From Lysobacteraceae bacterium (GTDB lineage: Bacteria > Bdellovibrionota > UBA1018 > JAGTJX01): a stretch of DNA of 64,000 bases. Location: the NCBI GenBank assembly GCA_023657465.1, contig JAGTJX010000004.1:365515-429514 (forward strand), in the 5' to 3' direction. The notes beneath the pieces were generated by a model. That model was given only the letters and a program-made list of their open reading frames with translations. It was not told the DNA's origin and ran no database searches. Both the position numbers and the translations under genes were made by a program. Every line of letters starts with the position of its first letter. Within the stretch, counting starts at the first letter, position 1. Shown in pieces: positions 1 through 8,964 of the stretch.

Positions 1-526
1 CGTTTTTTCCAGTTGAGATGTGTTTATGAGTGAGTGCATCAACGTCTGGATTGAATCGGAATCCAATGGAAGCAGTCTTCTTCAGTCTCTTCGCAACAAT
101 TGCAATTGCATCTAACTCTTCTAGTGATTCGACATTGATGAGGGCGACAGATGCTTTCTGAGAGTACTTCAGCGCCTGTTCGATTTCTTTTACACTCTTG
201 CCAACACCTGAGAACACAATGCGATCAGGTTTGATTCCTGCTTTCTTCGCACGGAAGAGTTCTCCACCGGAAACTGTGTCCACTCCTCCACCCATAGATT
301 TGATGAGCTTCAGAATCGAGAGATTGCTGTTGGCCTTCATCGCGTAACAAATCTGGTGAGGGATTCCTTCGAGAGACTTGTCGAGAGCTTGGTAAGCTTT
401 CTTGATCGCAGTCTCAGAATAAATGAACAGGGGAGTACCGTATTTTTCTGCACATTTGATGACGGAGGTTTTTTCAGCGTATAATTCTTGAGCGACGTAT
501 GGGAAAAACTCGAGAGGCTGGATCAT
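1..526 (-). CDS. lysA: Diaminopimelate decarboxylase, N-terminal part (runs off window)
   Basis: I translated this region by hand because the ORF track omits it. The first 175 codons read as a fold-type III PLP decarboxylase: an N-terminal 'YGTPLFIYSE' segment, then 'YAMKAN' at about residues 61-66, whose lysine is the expected PLP Schiff-base residue, then 'GGGVDTVSGGE'. This pattern is typical of LysA, which decarboxylates meso-diaminopimelate to lysine in the last step of lysine synthesis. The rest of the gene lies to the left of the window. Its ATG overlaps the stop of the upstream exonuclease gene by one base (TAATG), so the two are probably translated together. Other alanine-racemase-fold decarboxylases such as ornithine or carboxynorspermidine decarboxylase are less likely but cannot be excluded from half a protein. 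Confidence 0.85.
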   Translation of the reverse strand, partial: MIQPLEFFPYVAQELYAEKTSVIKCAEKYGTPLFIYSETAIKKAYQALDKSLEGIPHQICYAMKANSNLSILKLIKSMGGGVDTVSGGELFRAKKAGIKPDRIVFSGVGKSVKEIEQALKYSQKASVALINVESLEELDAIAIVAKRLKKTASIGFRFNPDVDALTHKHISTGKN

Positions 527-1167
527 TAACTCCAGTTTACAGGGACTTGTTTGATATTTCCTTCGGAATATTGAATTTTAACGAAGCCTTTCTCACGGCC
601 ATAGTTAAAGACGTCTTTAGTCACTTTGACGTCTTGGAGGCAGTACTCGATGATCTTGTCGATCTCGCCAGATTTCCACCATTGCACAGCGAGTAAACCG
701 TCAGCGGATTTGCCCACATTGAGTGTACCTTGAGCGACGGAGTCGAGTTTCAGAAATGGTCCGCGAGTGATCGCATGCAGATCATACATGATGTCAAAAG
801 TATCTAAGTCTTTGTATTCGAGCCCGTAAGCGCCTAAGACTGGAAGGTCGAATCCACGGATGTTGTAGCCAATGACGAGGCGCTCTTCCATGAGGCGGAA
901 AAGGTTCTTCAGTTCATTCTCACGGAAGGTGAGCATTTCCTGAGATTTGCTATCGTAAGCACAGGCCACTGAGACGCCCAGCTTATCGATATGATCCCAG
1001 CCGCCGACTTCATCGACCAACTTCTGAGTTTCGATGTCAAAAACCAAGTAGTGGCGGTGCTTCAAAAACAAGCTCGAAGGCACAACGTCTTCACTCATGG
1101 GAACATTGCTCGAATGCCTCCAGTAGGAAGGATTGAGTTTGATTCGGGTTGCAGGAGTGGTGGCCAT
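526..1167 (-). CDS. DnaQ-fold 3'-5' exonuclease-like protein (RNase H-like)
   Basis: The 213-residue product carries the acidic motifs of the DnaQ/RNase H-like exonuclease fold: 'FDIET' (Exo I, about residue 43), 'GYNIRGFDLPVL' (Exo II) and 'EYCLQDVKVT' (Exo III). The arrangement resembles the YprB-type predicted RNase H-like proteins, which act on nucleic acid with two metal ions. No polymerase or helicase domain is attached. The first 23 residues are poorly conserved-looking, so translation could instead start at Met24. It lies directly upstream of lysA with a one-base stop/start overlap, which suggests cotranscription rather than a shared function. The fold is well supported; the substrate is unknown. 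Confidence 0.75.
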   Translation of the reverse strand: MATTPATRIKLNPSYWRHSSNVPMSEDVVPSSLFLKHRHYLVFDIETQKLVDEVGGWDHIDKLGVSVACAYDSKSQEMLTFRENELKNLFRLMEERLVIGYNIRGFDLPVLGAYGLEYKDLDTFDIMYDLHAITRGPFLKLDSVAQGTLNVGKSADGLLAVQWWKSGEIDKIIEYCLQDVKVTKDVFNYGREKGFVKIQYSEGNIKQVPVNWS

Positions 1168-1217
1168 CGGCTTCTAGTTGTGGCAAAAAGGTCTCACACT
1201 GTAAAGGGGCGAAGACC

Positions 1218-2627
1218 ATGAATGCGATAAGTCATTTTGAAAAAAACTGGGAAGCACATTTAGAAGATTTGAAAAACTTGGTGAGAATTCCAAGCGTGAG
1301 TTTCCCTGGGTTTCCTCCCGAAGAACTTAAGCGCTCTGCAGCCATGACCGCTGAAATTCTGAAGAAGAGTGGTCTTCCTCATGTCGAGATCTTGGAAGTG
1401 GGCAACGCTCCTCCTTATGTCTATGCGGAATCCAAACAAGATCCCGAGAGACCCACCGTACTCCTCTATGCTCATCACGATGTGCAGCCACCAGGACGCG
1501 AAGAGTATTGGAAGACTGTACCGTTTGAACCGACGGTGAAAACTGGCCCAGGCGGAGATAGGCTTTACGGCCGCGGAAGTGCCGACGATAAGGCGGGAGT
1601 GATTGTTCACTCAGCATCGATCGCTTCATTTCTGAAGAATGGCGAAGATCTACCTGTGAATGTGAAGATCGTGATCGAAGGCGAAGAAGAAGCTGGCTCG
1701 GATCATCTTCCTTTGTTCCTTGAGACTTATAAGAAAAAAATTCAAGCAGACGTGATGATTCTCACTGATACAACTAACTTCGATTGTGGTGTACCTGCGC
1801 TCACGATCGCTCTGCGTGGACTCGTCATTATTGATGTCGAAGTACGCGCTCTCACTAAGACCGTGCACTCAGGCATGTGGGGTGGTCCTATTCCTGATCC
1901 TGTTCAAGCTCTGGCTAAGATGCTCGCAACACTATCAGACGCTCAGGGAAGAATTAATATTCCTGCGATTAGGGACATGATTCCACCTTTGTCTCGTGAA
2001 GAAATCGCAGACTTCGAAGCGATGCCTTACAATGAGAAAGACTTCCGTGAGCAAGTGGGCTTGATTCCTTCTGCACAGTTATTGAAAGAGGGCCCATCAG
2101 TCATTGCACAGACCTGGAGATTCCCTTCACTGACGGTGACTGCGATTCAAGCATCGTCACGTGCGACTCCGAATAATATTATCAACGACACTGCCTGGGC
2201 GCGGGTTACGATCCGTGTGGCTCCTGGTATGAGTGGTGAGAAGATTTCTCAGGCTTTGCAAAAGCACCTTAAGTCTCAGGTCATCTGGGGTTTAGAATGC
2301 ACTCTCACTGAAAACGGTGTGGGTGATGGTTGGAAGACGGATCCCTACGGTGAACACAAACACACATTCGAGATTGCAGAGCGCGCACTCGAGAAGGGCT
2401 ACGGCAAGAAAGTGATTAAGATTGGCTGTGGTGGCTCGATCCCGTTTGTAGAGCCGTTTGCCAAAGCGCTCGGTGGAGTGCCTACGCTCCTCATCGGAGT
2501 GGAAGATCCGTACACCAATGCTCATGGCGAGAATGAGAGCTTACTCATTTCAGACCTCAAGAAAGCGTGCCTGTCGCAGATTTATCTGTTCGATGCACTT
2601 GGGAAAGAGTTTAAGAAGCTATCTTGA
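1218..2627 (+). CDS. M20 family metallopeptidase (dipeptidase-like)
   Basis: The likely product has 469 residues, the usual size for M20 dipeptidases of the CNDP/PepV-like group. Metal-site motifs are visible: 'YAHHDVQPPG' at about residues 84-93, 'GRGSADDKAG' near 122, and 'GEEEAGS' near 157, which carries the catalytic Glu pair. These enzymes use two zinc or cobalt ions to hydrolyse dipeptides or related amides in the cytoplasm. The ORF track extends the frame back to 1149, but an AGGGG ribosome site lies just before the ATG at 1218, and the protein family starts there ('MNAISHF'). The gene is divergent from the exonuclease-lysA pair, and its stop codon directly abuts the stop of the next, oppositely oriented gene. 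The exact substrate cannot be read from the sequence. Confidence 0.88.
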   Translation: MNAISHFEKNWEAHLEDLKNLVRIPSVSFPGFPPEELKRSAAMTAEILKKSGLPHVEILEVGNAPPYVYAESKQDPERPTVLLYAHHDVQPPGREEYWKTVPFEPTVKTGPGGDRLYGRGSADDKAGVIVHSASIASFLKNGEDLPVNVKIVIEGEEEAGSDHLPLFLETYKKKIQADVMILTDTTNFDCGVPALTIALRGLVIIDVEVRALTKTVHSGMWGGPIPDPVQALAKMLATLSDAQGRINIPAIRDMIPPLSREEIADFEAMPYNEKDFREQVGLIPSAQLLKEGPSVIAQTWRFPSLTVTAIQASSRATPNNIINDTAWARVTIRVAPGMSGEKISQALQKHLKSQVIWGLECTLTENGVGDGWKTDPYGEHKHTFEIAERALEKGYGKKVIKIGCGGSIPFVEPFAKALGGVPTLLIGVEDPYTNAHGENESLLISDLKKACLSQIYLFDALGKEFKKLS

Positions 2628-2987
2628 TTATCGATCATCAATACACGTAACTGATATCTTCACTTCGTTTGAGATGAATTCACCTTCGCATGATCTCGTT
2701 TGGACGGTATGGGAGTAACTAAAAGATCCTGTAATGAGCTTAAACTCACGGAATCTGTTACTCATGTGATAGATTTTTTTTGAATAACTGACATCATCTT
2801 CATTGAACTTGTAGAGTCCGCCATCGAAACTTACAAGAACACGGTCGTTTTCGAAGATAGTAATTGAAACGCTTTCGCGTGGATCAAGATTGTAATTATT
2901 TTTGCAGAACAATTTGATACCACTGTAAGCATTTGAGCTCATGGCCAGAATAGTTAATTGCAGAGTTATTGTTATAAGAGATTTCAT
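2628..2987 (-). CDS. Small secreted protein of unknown function
   Basis: The 119-residue product begins with a typical Sec signal peptide: Lys at position 2, a hydrophobic stretch and a likely cleavage after 'SNAYS'. The mature part is short and has four cysteines, which could form disulfides in the periplasm. I do not recognise a family. Its ATG overlaps the stop of the upstream broken gene by four bases (ATGA), so it was once the distal gene of the leftward cluster led by the HTH regulator. It abuts the M20 peptidase gene stop to stop, leaving no room for a terminator between them. Confidence 0.6.
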   Translation of the reverse strand: MKSLITITLQLTILAMSSNAYSGIKLFCKNNYNLDPRESVSITIFENDRVLVSFDGGLYKFNEDDVSYSKKIYHMSNRFREFKLITGSFSYSHTVQTRSCEGEFISNEVKISVTCIDDR

Positions 2988-4089
2988 TTTTCAAATAACT
3001 TTCTAGCAACTTCATTTGCCATTTCACGTAAAGATTCGTTATCAGACTTCAATCCATCTTCTGTTGTGCAGAATACTTTTAGATCATCTAATTGCTTAAC
3101 TTCAAGACGGATCACTTCCAGATCCAATGCAGGATTGTCACATTTCTTTCTGACAGAGTCAGCGAACTTAGCAAACATTCTCTCCTTTGCGTCTGGTGTT
3201 AGTTCAAGCGCAATGTGAGCAATCGAGTTTGATTCGCCTTCTCCTAGAATACTTATTCTGCCAATGGTTCTAACAAGTGTTACACTCTCTTTCTCTTGAG
3301 CAGCTCCTAGAATTAAAAGTTTTTTTACTGGCGATGGATTTGAGTTAAGTTTCTTATACTTAAACATATGCTTATTTGAGAAAAGAGTAGCTGTTCCACC
3401 TACGAATGACGCTATTCCTGTATCGAAAACTATATTAGCTAACAGTGCGCTCCCGCCCCATGTAGTTATACCTACTGCACCAAATGCTGACATAAATCCG
3501 AAAGCAATGAGGCCCATTTTCCTGTCTTGATTTCTAGCTAATATTTTTTCATAAAAATTGAAACAGCCAGGTTTTTCGATATGTCCTATAATTATTTTTT
3601 GAATAAGATTATTATAAGGGTAAATTCTTCGTGATAAATCATAAATCGAACTAGGTAACTTTTCTTGAGTTATTTTTTCATTATCAGTCAGTTCTATTCC
3701 TATTAAATTTAAATACTCATGAAGCAGTAGTACTGTTACTTCTCCTGAATTAGAATTTATTTATTTAAAATCGGGTGCATAAAACTGAATGAGATTTTTT
3801 TCATCATTTTTAAAATGGAGAGCAGATTTTTCTACTCCATTTTTATTTACTAAAATCTCATTTGTTATTTCAATTCTTGAGTTGTGAATTACTTTTGAAA
3901 GTTGATCCACTGCAATCTCAGGATACAGTTTTGCTCCTTCCCCTTGTTTGAAGAATTGTTCGATTTTAAGTCCTAGTTCAATGAGTTTTACTTCATTGAT
4001 TTCTCCGCCATTCCCACCTTTCTCGCCTGCAAGTGCGAAGTAGAGAGTGTCAGTCCTGCGATTAATACTAGCAAATTCATTTACTTCAT
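2984..4089 (-). pseudogene. Broken secreted GEKGGNGG-family gene (frameshift plus in-frame stop)
   Basis: The track lists only the C-terminal 177 residues (2984-3517). Reading the reverse strand upstream shows the same frame continues to about 4040 with coherent sequence, including 'AGEKGGNGG' and 'LLLHEYLNLIGIEL', a His-Glu segment I associate with secreted proteins of this type in Bdellovibrio relatives. Two lesions break it: a TAA at 3761-3763, and a two-base length change in the signal peptide relative to the paralogue at 4091-5341. The upstream copy of the first ATG is also followed by TAA (ATGAAGTAA at 4089). The C-terminal half contains one strongly hydrophobic segment. No start codon serves the whole reading frame, so this is most likely a decaying paralogue. 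A sequencing error would have to have occurred twice. Confidence 0.75.
4003..4089 (-). repeat. Signal-peptide-encoding repeat, copy 1 (degenerate)
   Basis: This stretch matches 5259-5343 closely across the region encoding the signal peptide and the 'AGEKGGNGG' motif, including 'GACTGACACTCTCTACTTC' and 'CAGGCGAGAAAGGTGGGAA'. The rest of the two genes is not obviously similar at the DNA level. The pattern suggests duplication or gene conversion of the 5' end only, followed by decay of this copy. Confidence 0.75.
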
Positions 4090-4090
4090 T

Positions 4091-5341
4091 TTAATTCTCC
4101 CTGTTACCGTGAATTGTTTCAGTGGCTTTGCCATCAGCTGTAAATTCGAGATCAGCGTAGCCTATTTTTTTATCTGTCCGTCGCAAGCTCGTCATGCTGA
4201 TTTCTCTCATTCGCACGGCATTCTTAATGAGTAATCGGGAGTCTGAGTAAACATGAAAACTTGTATCTTTGATTTCTACTAAGTAGATGCGTTTAGATTT
4301 TCCGCCAAGATCCTTTTCCCAAAAGGATAGAAGCCGATCCCCAAAGAAATTTGGGTCAAATCTACTGTAGTTCCAGGGATTAAAAAGTGCTGTTATACAC
4401 GCGTCTTTCTCGGAGCAGTTTTCTAGAAAGTCCATTTTTATAAAAACATCACTCAGTCTAACTCTGTTCTTCATGTAAGAAGGAGTTTTGATCAAACAAC
4501 TAGCTGATTTGATCTTATTCCGACTATCAGCAAATACCTCTATAGGTCGTTCCAAATAGCAGTAGATGGATGGGACGCCCATTTGGTTTGATATTCCTGA
4601 ATTAAAGTACCGGAGCTCGTGCTGAATTCCCCAAGCGAATGCTTTTGATCCATAGTCTGCTAATGTTTTAGTGCTTGTTAGAACAGATGAGCCTATCCAT
4701 GCATTGAACAATCTCGCATTCCTTGTGGAAGTGAGTGGTGGGATTACTCTGAGGTGACCCTCATTGGTTTTGATCCAATGGTTTATTCGAATTCGTTCAA
4801 TTTGACGTTTCACATTGATCTCGTGATAAATCGTTAACGCGCGCATCTCATTATCGAGTTGCATCCATCTCTCGTGATCAATTGTGAGAAGTTTTTCACC
4901 ATCAGTATCCGGCTGTTTTTGAGTGACTACTTGGATCTTCTCACATCCACGAGGTTGAGTGATCTCATCAGAATCGAGGGACTCCGGTAGGCTACCTCCA
5001 TAGGTAAATCGAACAAGTTGAGTCTTCTGAGAATAGGGATGTTGTTCTAAGAGTCGTAGATCTGAAAGGATTACTTGAGCTGTAGTTAGATACTCATCCG
5101 CGAGTTCAGGATCGAAAAACCTGAGTCTTCTGTCGTATTCGTTGACGAGTGATTCTAGGTCTGCATTTTTATAAGTACCTAGACTCATCGGAAAACCGCG
5201 ATCTTCTGCTTCCCAAAAATCGACGAGCTTCACACGGTCTGGACAGCTGAACATGACGCCTCCGTTCCCACCTTTCTCGCCTGCGTAAGAAGTAGAGAGT
5301 GTCAGTCCCGCGATCAATACTAACCAATTCATGTTCTTCAT
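4091..5341 (-). CDS. Secreted GEKGGNGG-motif protein of unknown function
   Basis: The 416-residue product begins with 'MKNMNWLVLIAGLTLSTSYAGEKGGNGG' type sequence: a signal peptide cleaved near Ala20, followed directly by a Gly-rich motif at the mature N-terminus. I know this motif from secreted proteins common in Bdellovibrio-like bacteria, where their role is unresolved. A 'YHEIN' segment near residue 172 is a possible metal site, inferred only from its resemblance to His-Glu motifs in the paralogue. The gene overlaps the end of the upstream HTH regulator gene by four bases, so the two are very likely coexpressed. The downstream broken gene is its paralogue. Export is well supported; the function is unknown. 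Confidence 0.75.
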   Translation of the reverse strand: MKNMNWLVLIAGLTLSTSYAGEKGGNGGVMFSCPDRVKLVDFWEAEDRGFPMSLGTYKNADLESLVNEYDRRLRFFDPELADEYLTTAQVILSDLRLLEQHPYSQKTQLVRFTYGGSLPESLDSDEITQPRGCEKIQVVTQKQPDTDGEKLLTIDHERWMQLDNEMRALTIYHEINVKRQIERIRINHWIKTNEGHLRVIPPLTSTRNARLFNAWIGSSVLTSTKTLADYGSKAFAWGIQHELRYFNSGISNQMGVPSIYCYLERPIEVFADSRNKIKSASCLIKTPSYMKNRVRLSDVFIKMDFLENCSEKDACITALFNPWNYSRFDPNFFGDRLLSFWEKDLGGKSKRIYLVEIKDTSFHVYSDSRLLIKNAVRMREISMTSLRRTDKKIGYADLEFTADGKATETIHGNREN

Positions 5342-5343
5342 TT
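5259..5343 (-). repeat. Signal-peptide-encoding repeat, copy 2 (intact)
   Basis: This is the intact partner of the repeat at 4003-4089. Here the segment encodes an uninterrupted signal peptide followed by 'AGEKGGNGG'. Comparing the copies shows a net two-base insertion in copy 1 after 'CTCTACTTC', and an early TAA replacing the third codon. Confidence 0.75.
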
Positions 5344-6129
5344 TTCTTCTCCTAGTTTAGATAACGGAAAGAGTTGCACAGAGAGGCGGTACACTTCCGT
5401 GCGTGTACCTGACTCCAACAAATCACTGAGCTCATCTTGCTGTTTGCGGATGAGCTCTTTTGCTGTGCTGAGTTTGGATGGATCGATCGCCATGGTGAGC
5501 GTCGTAAAATCTCTGATAGTGACTGAGTCCCTATGCAGTGATTCTTTTGCAAGATCGAGCGATTGTTCGTGATGACGCTTCAAAGAGACATCAGCGATAT
5601 CGTCGGTCGTGCGAAAACTTTTCTGTGAACGGGTGAGTTTGCCTGAATCATCTCGGGTGAAGAGCTCGAGTTGTACGAGACGTTCGATGACTTGCTTGGC
5701 TTTGGATTCATTGATGCCTAGTCTGCGAGAGACCCACTCAGGGGATTCTTGGAAGTCTTCACAATTCAGGAGAGACATGACCGCAAAGTGTTCCCACTCA
5801 GTAGAGATTTTGAATTGAGAGGCGGTGAGTTCCAAATACCTAAACGAGGGAACGTCTTTCGATGTTCCAGGTTTCTTATAAAGTCGCTTTACTGGGAATA
5901 AGCCCAGGATCTCTGATCTCTCCTGGGGGTCTAAAAGTAGCCTTTGGGAGATCCGCTCGGCTAGGTCTCGGGATACGTTGCGCTTACCGTTAAGAATAGA
6001 GGAGAGGGCGCCTACATGTACTCCTACCTTCTTAGAGAATGCTCTAAGTGAATATTGGGGATTTGACCTCTGGATATCAGAGAGTTTGCCCCGAAGGAGG
6101 TTTTGTAACGCGATCTGCTCTTTCATGAC
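5338..6129 (-). CDS. TIGR02147/DUF4423-type HTH regulator
   Basis: An N-terminal helix-turn-helix of XRE type is visible ('YSLRAFSKKVGVHVGALSSILNGKRNVSRDLAERIS'), followed by a second winged-helix-like block with 'EWVSRRLGINESKAKQVIERLVQLELF'. This order matches the TIGR02147 family (DUF4423), which is abundant in Fibrobacter and Bdellovibrio-type genomes and often precedes secreted GGNGG proteins. I placed the start at Met22 of the track ORF (263 residues), because the family usually begins shortly before the HTH and the first 21 residues look non-homologous. The upstream ATG at 6192 remains possible. The gene overlaps the secreted protein gene at its 3' end, which suggests it controls that product or responds to it. 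The family is recognised with good confidence; the target is inferred. Confidence 0.75.
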   Translation of the reverse strand, partial: VMKEQIALQNLLRGKLSDIQRSNPQYSLRAFSKKVGVHVGALSSILNGKRNVSRDLAERISQRLLLDPQERSEILGLFPVKRLYKKPGTSKDVPSFRYLELTASQFKISTEWEHFAVMSLLNCEDFQESPEWVSRRLGINESKAKQVIERLVQLELFTRDDSGKLTRSQKSFRTTDDIADVSLKRHHEQSLDLAKESLHRDSVTIRDFTTLTMAIDPSKLSTAKELIRKQQDELSDLLESGTRTEVYRLSVQLFPLSKLGEEK

Positions 6130-6267
6130 GTGGCGGGGTATATCGGCTAATAACTTATAGCGCAATACAATTTGAAACAAACTGTCGCACAAACTTGCAA
6201 CACCAGGTCAATAGCACAAATATTTCATTGAAATCATTGACCAAAAGAGATAACACATCGCATCTAT

Positions 6268-7494
6268 ATGGTCGTTCTCCAAGGTCTAACCAAAGCTGAT
6301 TTAGCCGAAATTCTTCTCCCACTTTCACGTGTGAAAGAAGGCAAAGACCCACGCACTCAAGCCAAGTACAGAGCGAAACAGATCTTCCACTGGGTCTATC
6401 AGCGCTATGTGACTGAATGGGATCAGATGTCGGATCTGTCTAAAGAAGTAAGGGCTTGGGCAAAAGAAAATATCCAAATCGCATCACTGAGCGAGCGCAC
6501 CTCTCAGCAATCTCAAGACGGCACACATAAGTTTCTTTGGAACACTCACGACAACAAAACAATCGAGAGTGTGATCATTCCTGCTGCGCTCACGAGCGAA
6601 GAAGAAAAAGAACAAGCGAGAGAGAGACAGCAAGCCTACGCAGGTGTCGAGAGCGCTGCTGATCTTAAGTCTGATCATTGGACAAGACTCACAGCCTGCA
6701 TCTCTAGCCAAGTGGGCTGCGCGATGGCGTGCAAGTTCTGTCTCACAGGGATTCAAGGTTTGGATCGACATCTTCAAGCTCACGAGATCGTCACACAAGT
6801 TTTAGAACTCCGTAGACGCGCTCCAATTACTAATATCGTTTTCATGGGAATGGGTGAGCCACTTCATAATCTCGAGAACACGATCAAAGCGATTAAGATT
6901 TTACTCGACGATGATGGAATGAACTTCTCCAAGCGTAAAATTACGGTTTCTACGAGTGGGATAGCTCCTGCAATCGTAGAGCTCGGTAAAGAAACAGACG
7001 TGCAGCTTGCGGTTTCTCTCAACGCTTCTGAAGACAAAACACGCTCTGAGATCATGCCTGTGAATAAAAAGTGGCCGATTGCGGAACTGCTCAAGGCGGT
7101 GAGGCAGTATCCACTCTCTCAGCACAGACGAGTCACATTCGAATACGTGCTCCTCGCAAGCGTGAATGATTCTATGGACGATGCCAAGCGCTTAGTGCCG
7201 CTGCTTCGTGGGATTTCATGCAAGATTAACCTCATCCCGTTCAACGTTCACTCAGGAACAGAGTTCAATAGAACTCCTGATGTGAGAGTGAAAGAGTTCC
7301 AACACTATCTCCTCAATCAAGGTTTCACGACGACTGTTCGCATCTCTCGTGGTCGCGATATCTTAGCCGCTTGTGGACAGCTGAGATCCATCTTCGGTAC
7401 GGCAAAAGGTACTGAAAAACACAAGGACTGGAAGGATGCTCCACCAGCTTCTCAAATACCGCTTGCACAGACCTCGAATCCCCCTCTAAACTAA
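6268..7494 (+). CDS. rlmN: 23S rRNA (adenine2503-C2)-methyltransferase / tRNA A37 methyltransferase
   Basis: The 408-residue protein carries the radical-SAM motif CxxxCxxC as 'CAMACKFC' (Cys151, 155, 158), a 'VFMGMGEPLHN' segment and the C-terminal 'RDILAACGQL' with the second catalytic cysteine, all diagnostic of RlmN. The enzyme methylates C2 of A2503 in 23S rRNA and A37 in some tRNAs, using two SAM molecules and a 4Fe-4S cluster. It is about 25-40 residues longer than typical RlmN. The extra length lies in a charged insert before the cluster-binding loop ('EEEKEQARERQQAYAG') and a Pro-rich tail. It is transcribed away from the HTH regulator; the two share a region of about 140 bases. Confidence 0.95.
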   Translation: MVVLQGLTKADLAEILLPLSRVKEGKDPRTQAKYRAKQIFHWVYQRYVTEWDQMSDLSKEVRAWAKENIQIASLSERTSQQSQDGTHKFLWNTHDNKTIESVIIPAALTSEEEKEQARERQQAYAGVESAADLKSDHWTRLTACISSQVGCAMACKFCLTGIQGLDRHLQAHEIVTQVLELRRRAPITNIVFMGMGEPLHNLENTIKAIKILLDDDGMNFSKRKITVSTSGIAPAIVELGKETDVQLAVSLNASEDKTRSEIMPVNKKWPIAELLKAVRQYPLSQHRRVTFEYVLLASVNDSMDDAKRLVPLLRGISCKINLIPFNVHSGTEFNRTPDVRVKEFQHYLLNQGFTTTVRISRGRDILAACGQLRSIFGTAKGTEKHKDWKDAPPASQIPLAQTSNPPLN

Positions 7495-7524
7495 TAAAGC
7501 AGTTTGACCAAAGGATGGTGACTC

Positions 7525-8903
7525 GTGCTTTTTGTTATCTCAGCAATGATTGCTTTCACACACGCCGAGACAGTGGATTCGGCAACCTACGCCAAGACCG
7601 TTTACCAAGTGGGTGTCAGGCTTGGTGCTAAGATTAACGAACCCGATATTTTTGAAACCGATTCGGAATCTGATTTCGTTCCTGCTTCAGTGACGAAAAT
7701 GATGACTCTCGCCACCACGCTTGAGAAACTAGGCGCTCAATACAAATTCGAAACCATCATGAGCTGGAGCCAAGTCGAAGGTGAAGCGAACTCTGTTTGA
7801 ATCTTAGGTGATGGTGACCCATCCCTCAAAGCAGAAGTGTTTACAGAGTTCGCAAAAAAATTAAAGGAATCTGGAGTCACTCTCATTCGTGGTCCTGTCG
7901 TCGTAGAAGCTTCAGATCCAAGATTTGATGATGAAGTCATACCTCCTGGAAACCTAGATGAGAACTTGGTCTGGTGCTTCGGAGCTCAGCCCGCTTCATT
8001 CAATATTGATCAGAATTGTGGCCTTGTTGCAGTGACAAGTCTCATAGCAGGATCTTGGTTTGATTCAGGCTTCGGTCAAACAATTCGTGTAGAGCTTGAA
8101 GCCGAGAAGACCAATGACTTCGAGATCACTCGTGAAGGTGATGGGTACTTTATTTCGGGAACAGCAAACCTTGCTACGTTTCCTACTTATCTTGATCTTA
8201 GAGTATTGCGTCCGATTGATCGTGCGCACTCACTTTTTCAAAACGTTCTGATAGCTGAAGCAATCAGTTTCACGATTGAACTTGGTGAGACAAGTGAAGT
8301 GGAGGTTAAGAGTTGCACCCACTTTTCTGAACCTCTGAGCGAGATCATAAAACCAATAGTGAAGTCCAGTCTCAATCAACCACTCGAAGCGCTTCAGAGA
8401 GCTCTCGTCAAAGAAGGCGCGAAAGTCATTACTGAATTCTTATCGACCGAAATCAAAACAACTTCACGTTTACCCGTATTCGTAGATGGATCAGGATTAA
8501 GCAGGTCTAATTTTATTAATGCGAATCGGGTTTATGACTTCCTCATCCAAATGAAATCAAAAACGTACTTCGATTCTTTTCTAAAGGCGCTTTCTGTGGG
8601 GGGGGAGTGGATGGGACCTTGAAGCGAAGATGGATGGGAACGATTGCAGAAGGCAAAGTCTTCGCTAAGACAGGTACTCTCATTGGATATTCGAAAGTGG
8701 TGGGTTATCTCACCGATTCTCTTGTACCACTTGTGTTACTCAATGACTACGATGGTGATCGGATCCCTATATTGAAAGTAAGACAGGCTCAGAACAAAAT
8801 GGTGCTTCATTGGTTCCAAGAAATGAAGCCAGAGTCTATTGGGGCTTCCTCTAAGGGCAATGAATCTCTACCTCACGGACTCTATCTTCTAGGTCTAGAG
8901 TGA
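7525..8903 (+). pseudogene. dacB: Disrupted PBP4-family D-Ala-D-Ala carboxypeptidase/endopeptidase
   Basis: Three track ORFs (7525-7800, 7837-8622, 8607-8903) join into one protein of the S13/PBP4 family. The pieces hold the expected order: signal peptide, 'PASVTKMMT' (SxxK nucleophile), 'GDGDPSL', 'DGSGLSRSN' (SxN) and 'FAKTGTL' (KTG). Two lesions break it: an in-frame TGA at 7798-7800 just before 'ILGDGDPSL', and a one-base loss in a run of eight G at 8598-8605. Nine G would restore 'GGGVDGTLKRR', a segment typical of this family. Such enzymes trim or cleave periplasmic peptidoglycan cross-links. The start is probably GTG at 7525, after an AAAGGA site. All catalytic motifs remain, so inactivation looks recent; the G run could also be phase-variable or a sequencing artefact, but that would not explain the TGA. 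Confidence 0.85.
8598..8605 (+). repeat. G8 homopolymer at the frameshift in the PBP4 gene
   Basis: Eight consecutive G residues sit exactly where the reading frame of the PBP4-like gene breaks. A ninth G would restore the frame through the conserved 'VDGTL' and 'KTG' region. Homopolymers of this length are prone to slippage in vivo and to miscalling in sequencing. Confidence 0.8.
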
Positions 8904-8964
8904 CAGATTGTTAAGCTGATCGATTAAACAACTCTCAACACCGAAAAGAGTGTAGAGGCTTTTT

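Noticed and set aside
1149-1217. Extended N-terminus of the M20 peptidase ORF in the track
   Set aside because: It lies antisense to the exonuclease gene start, and a ribosome site and family-like N-terminus point to 1218.
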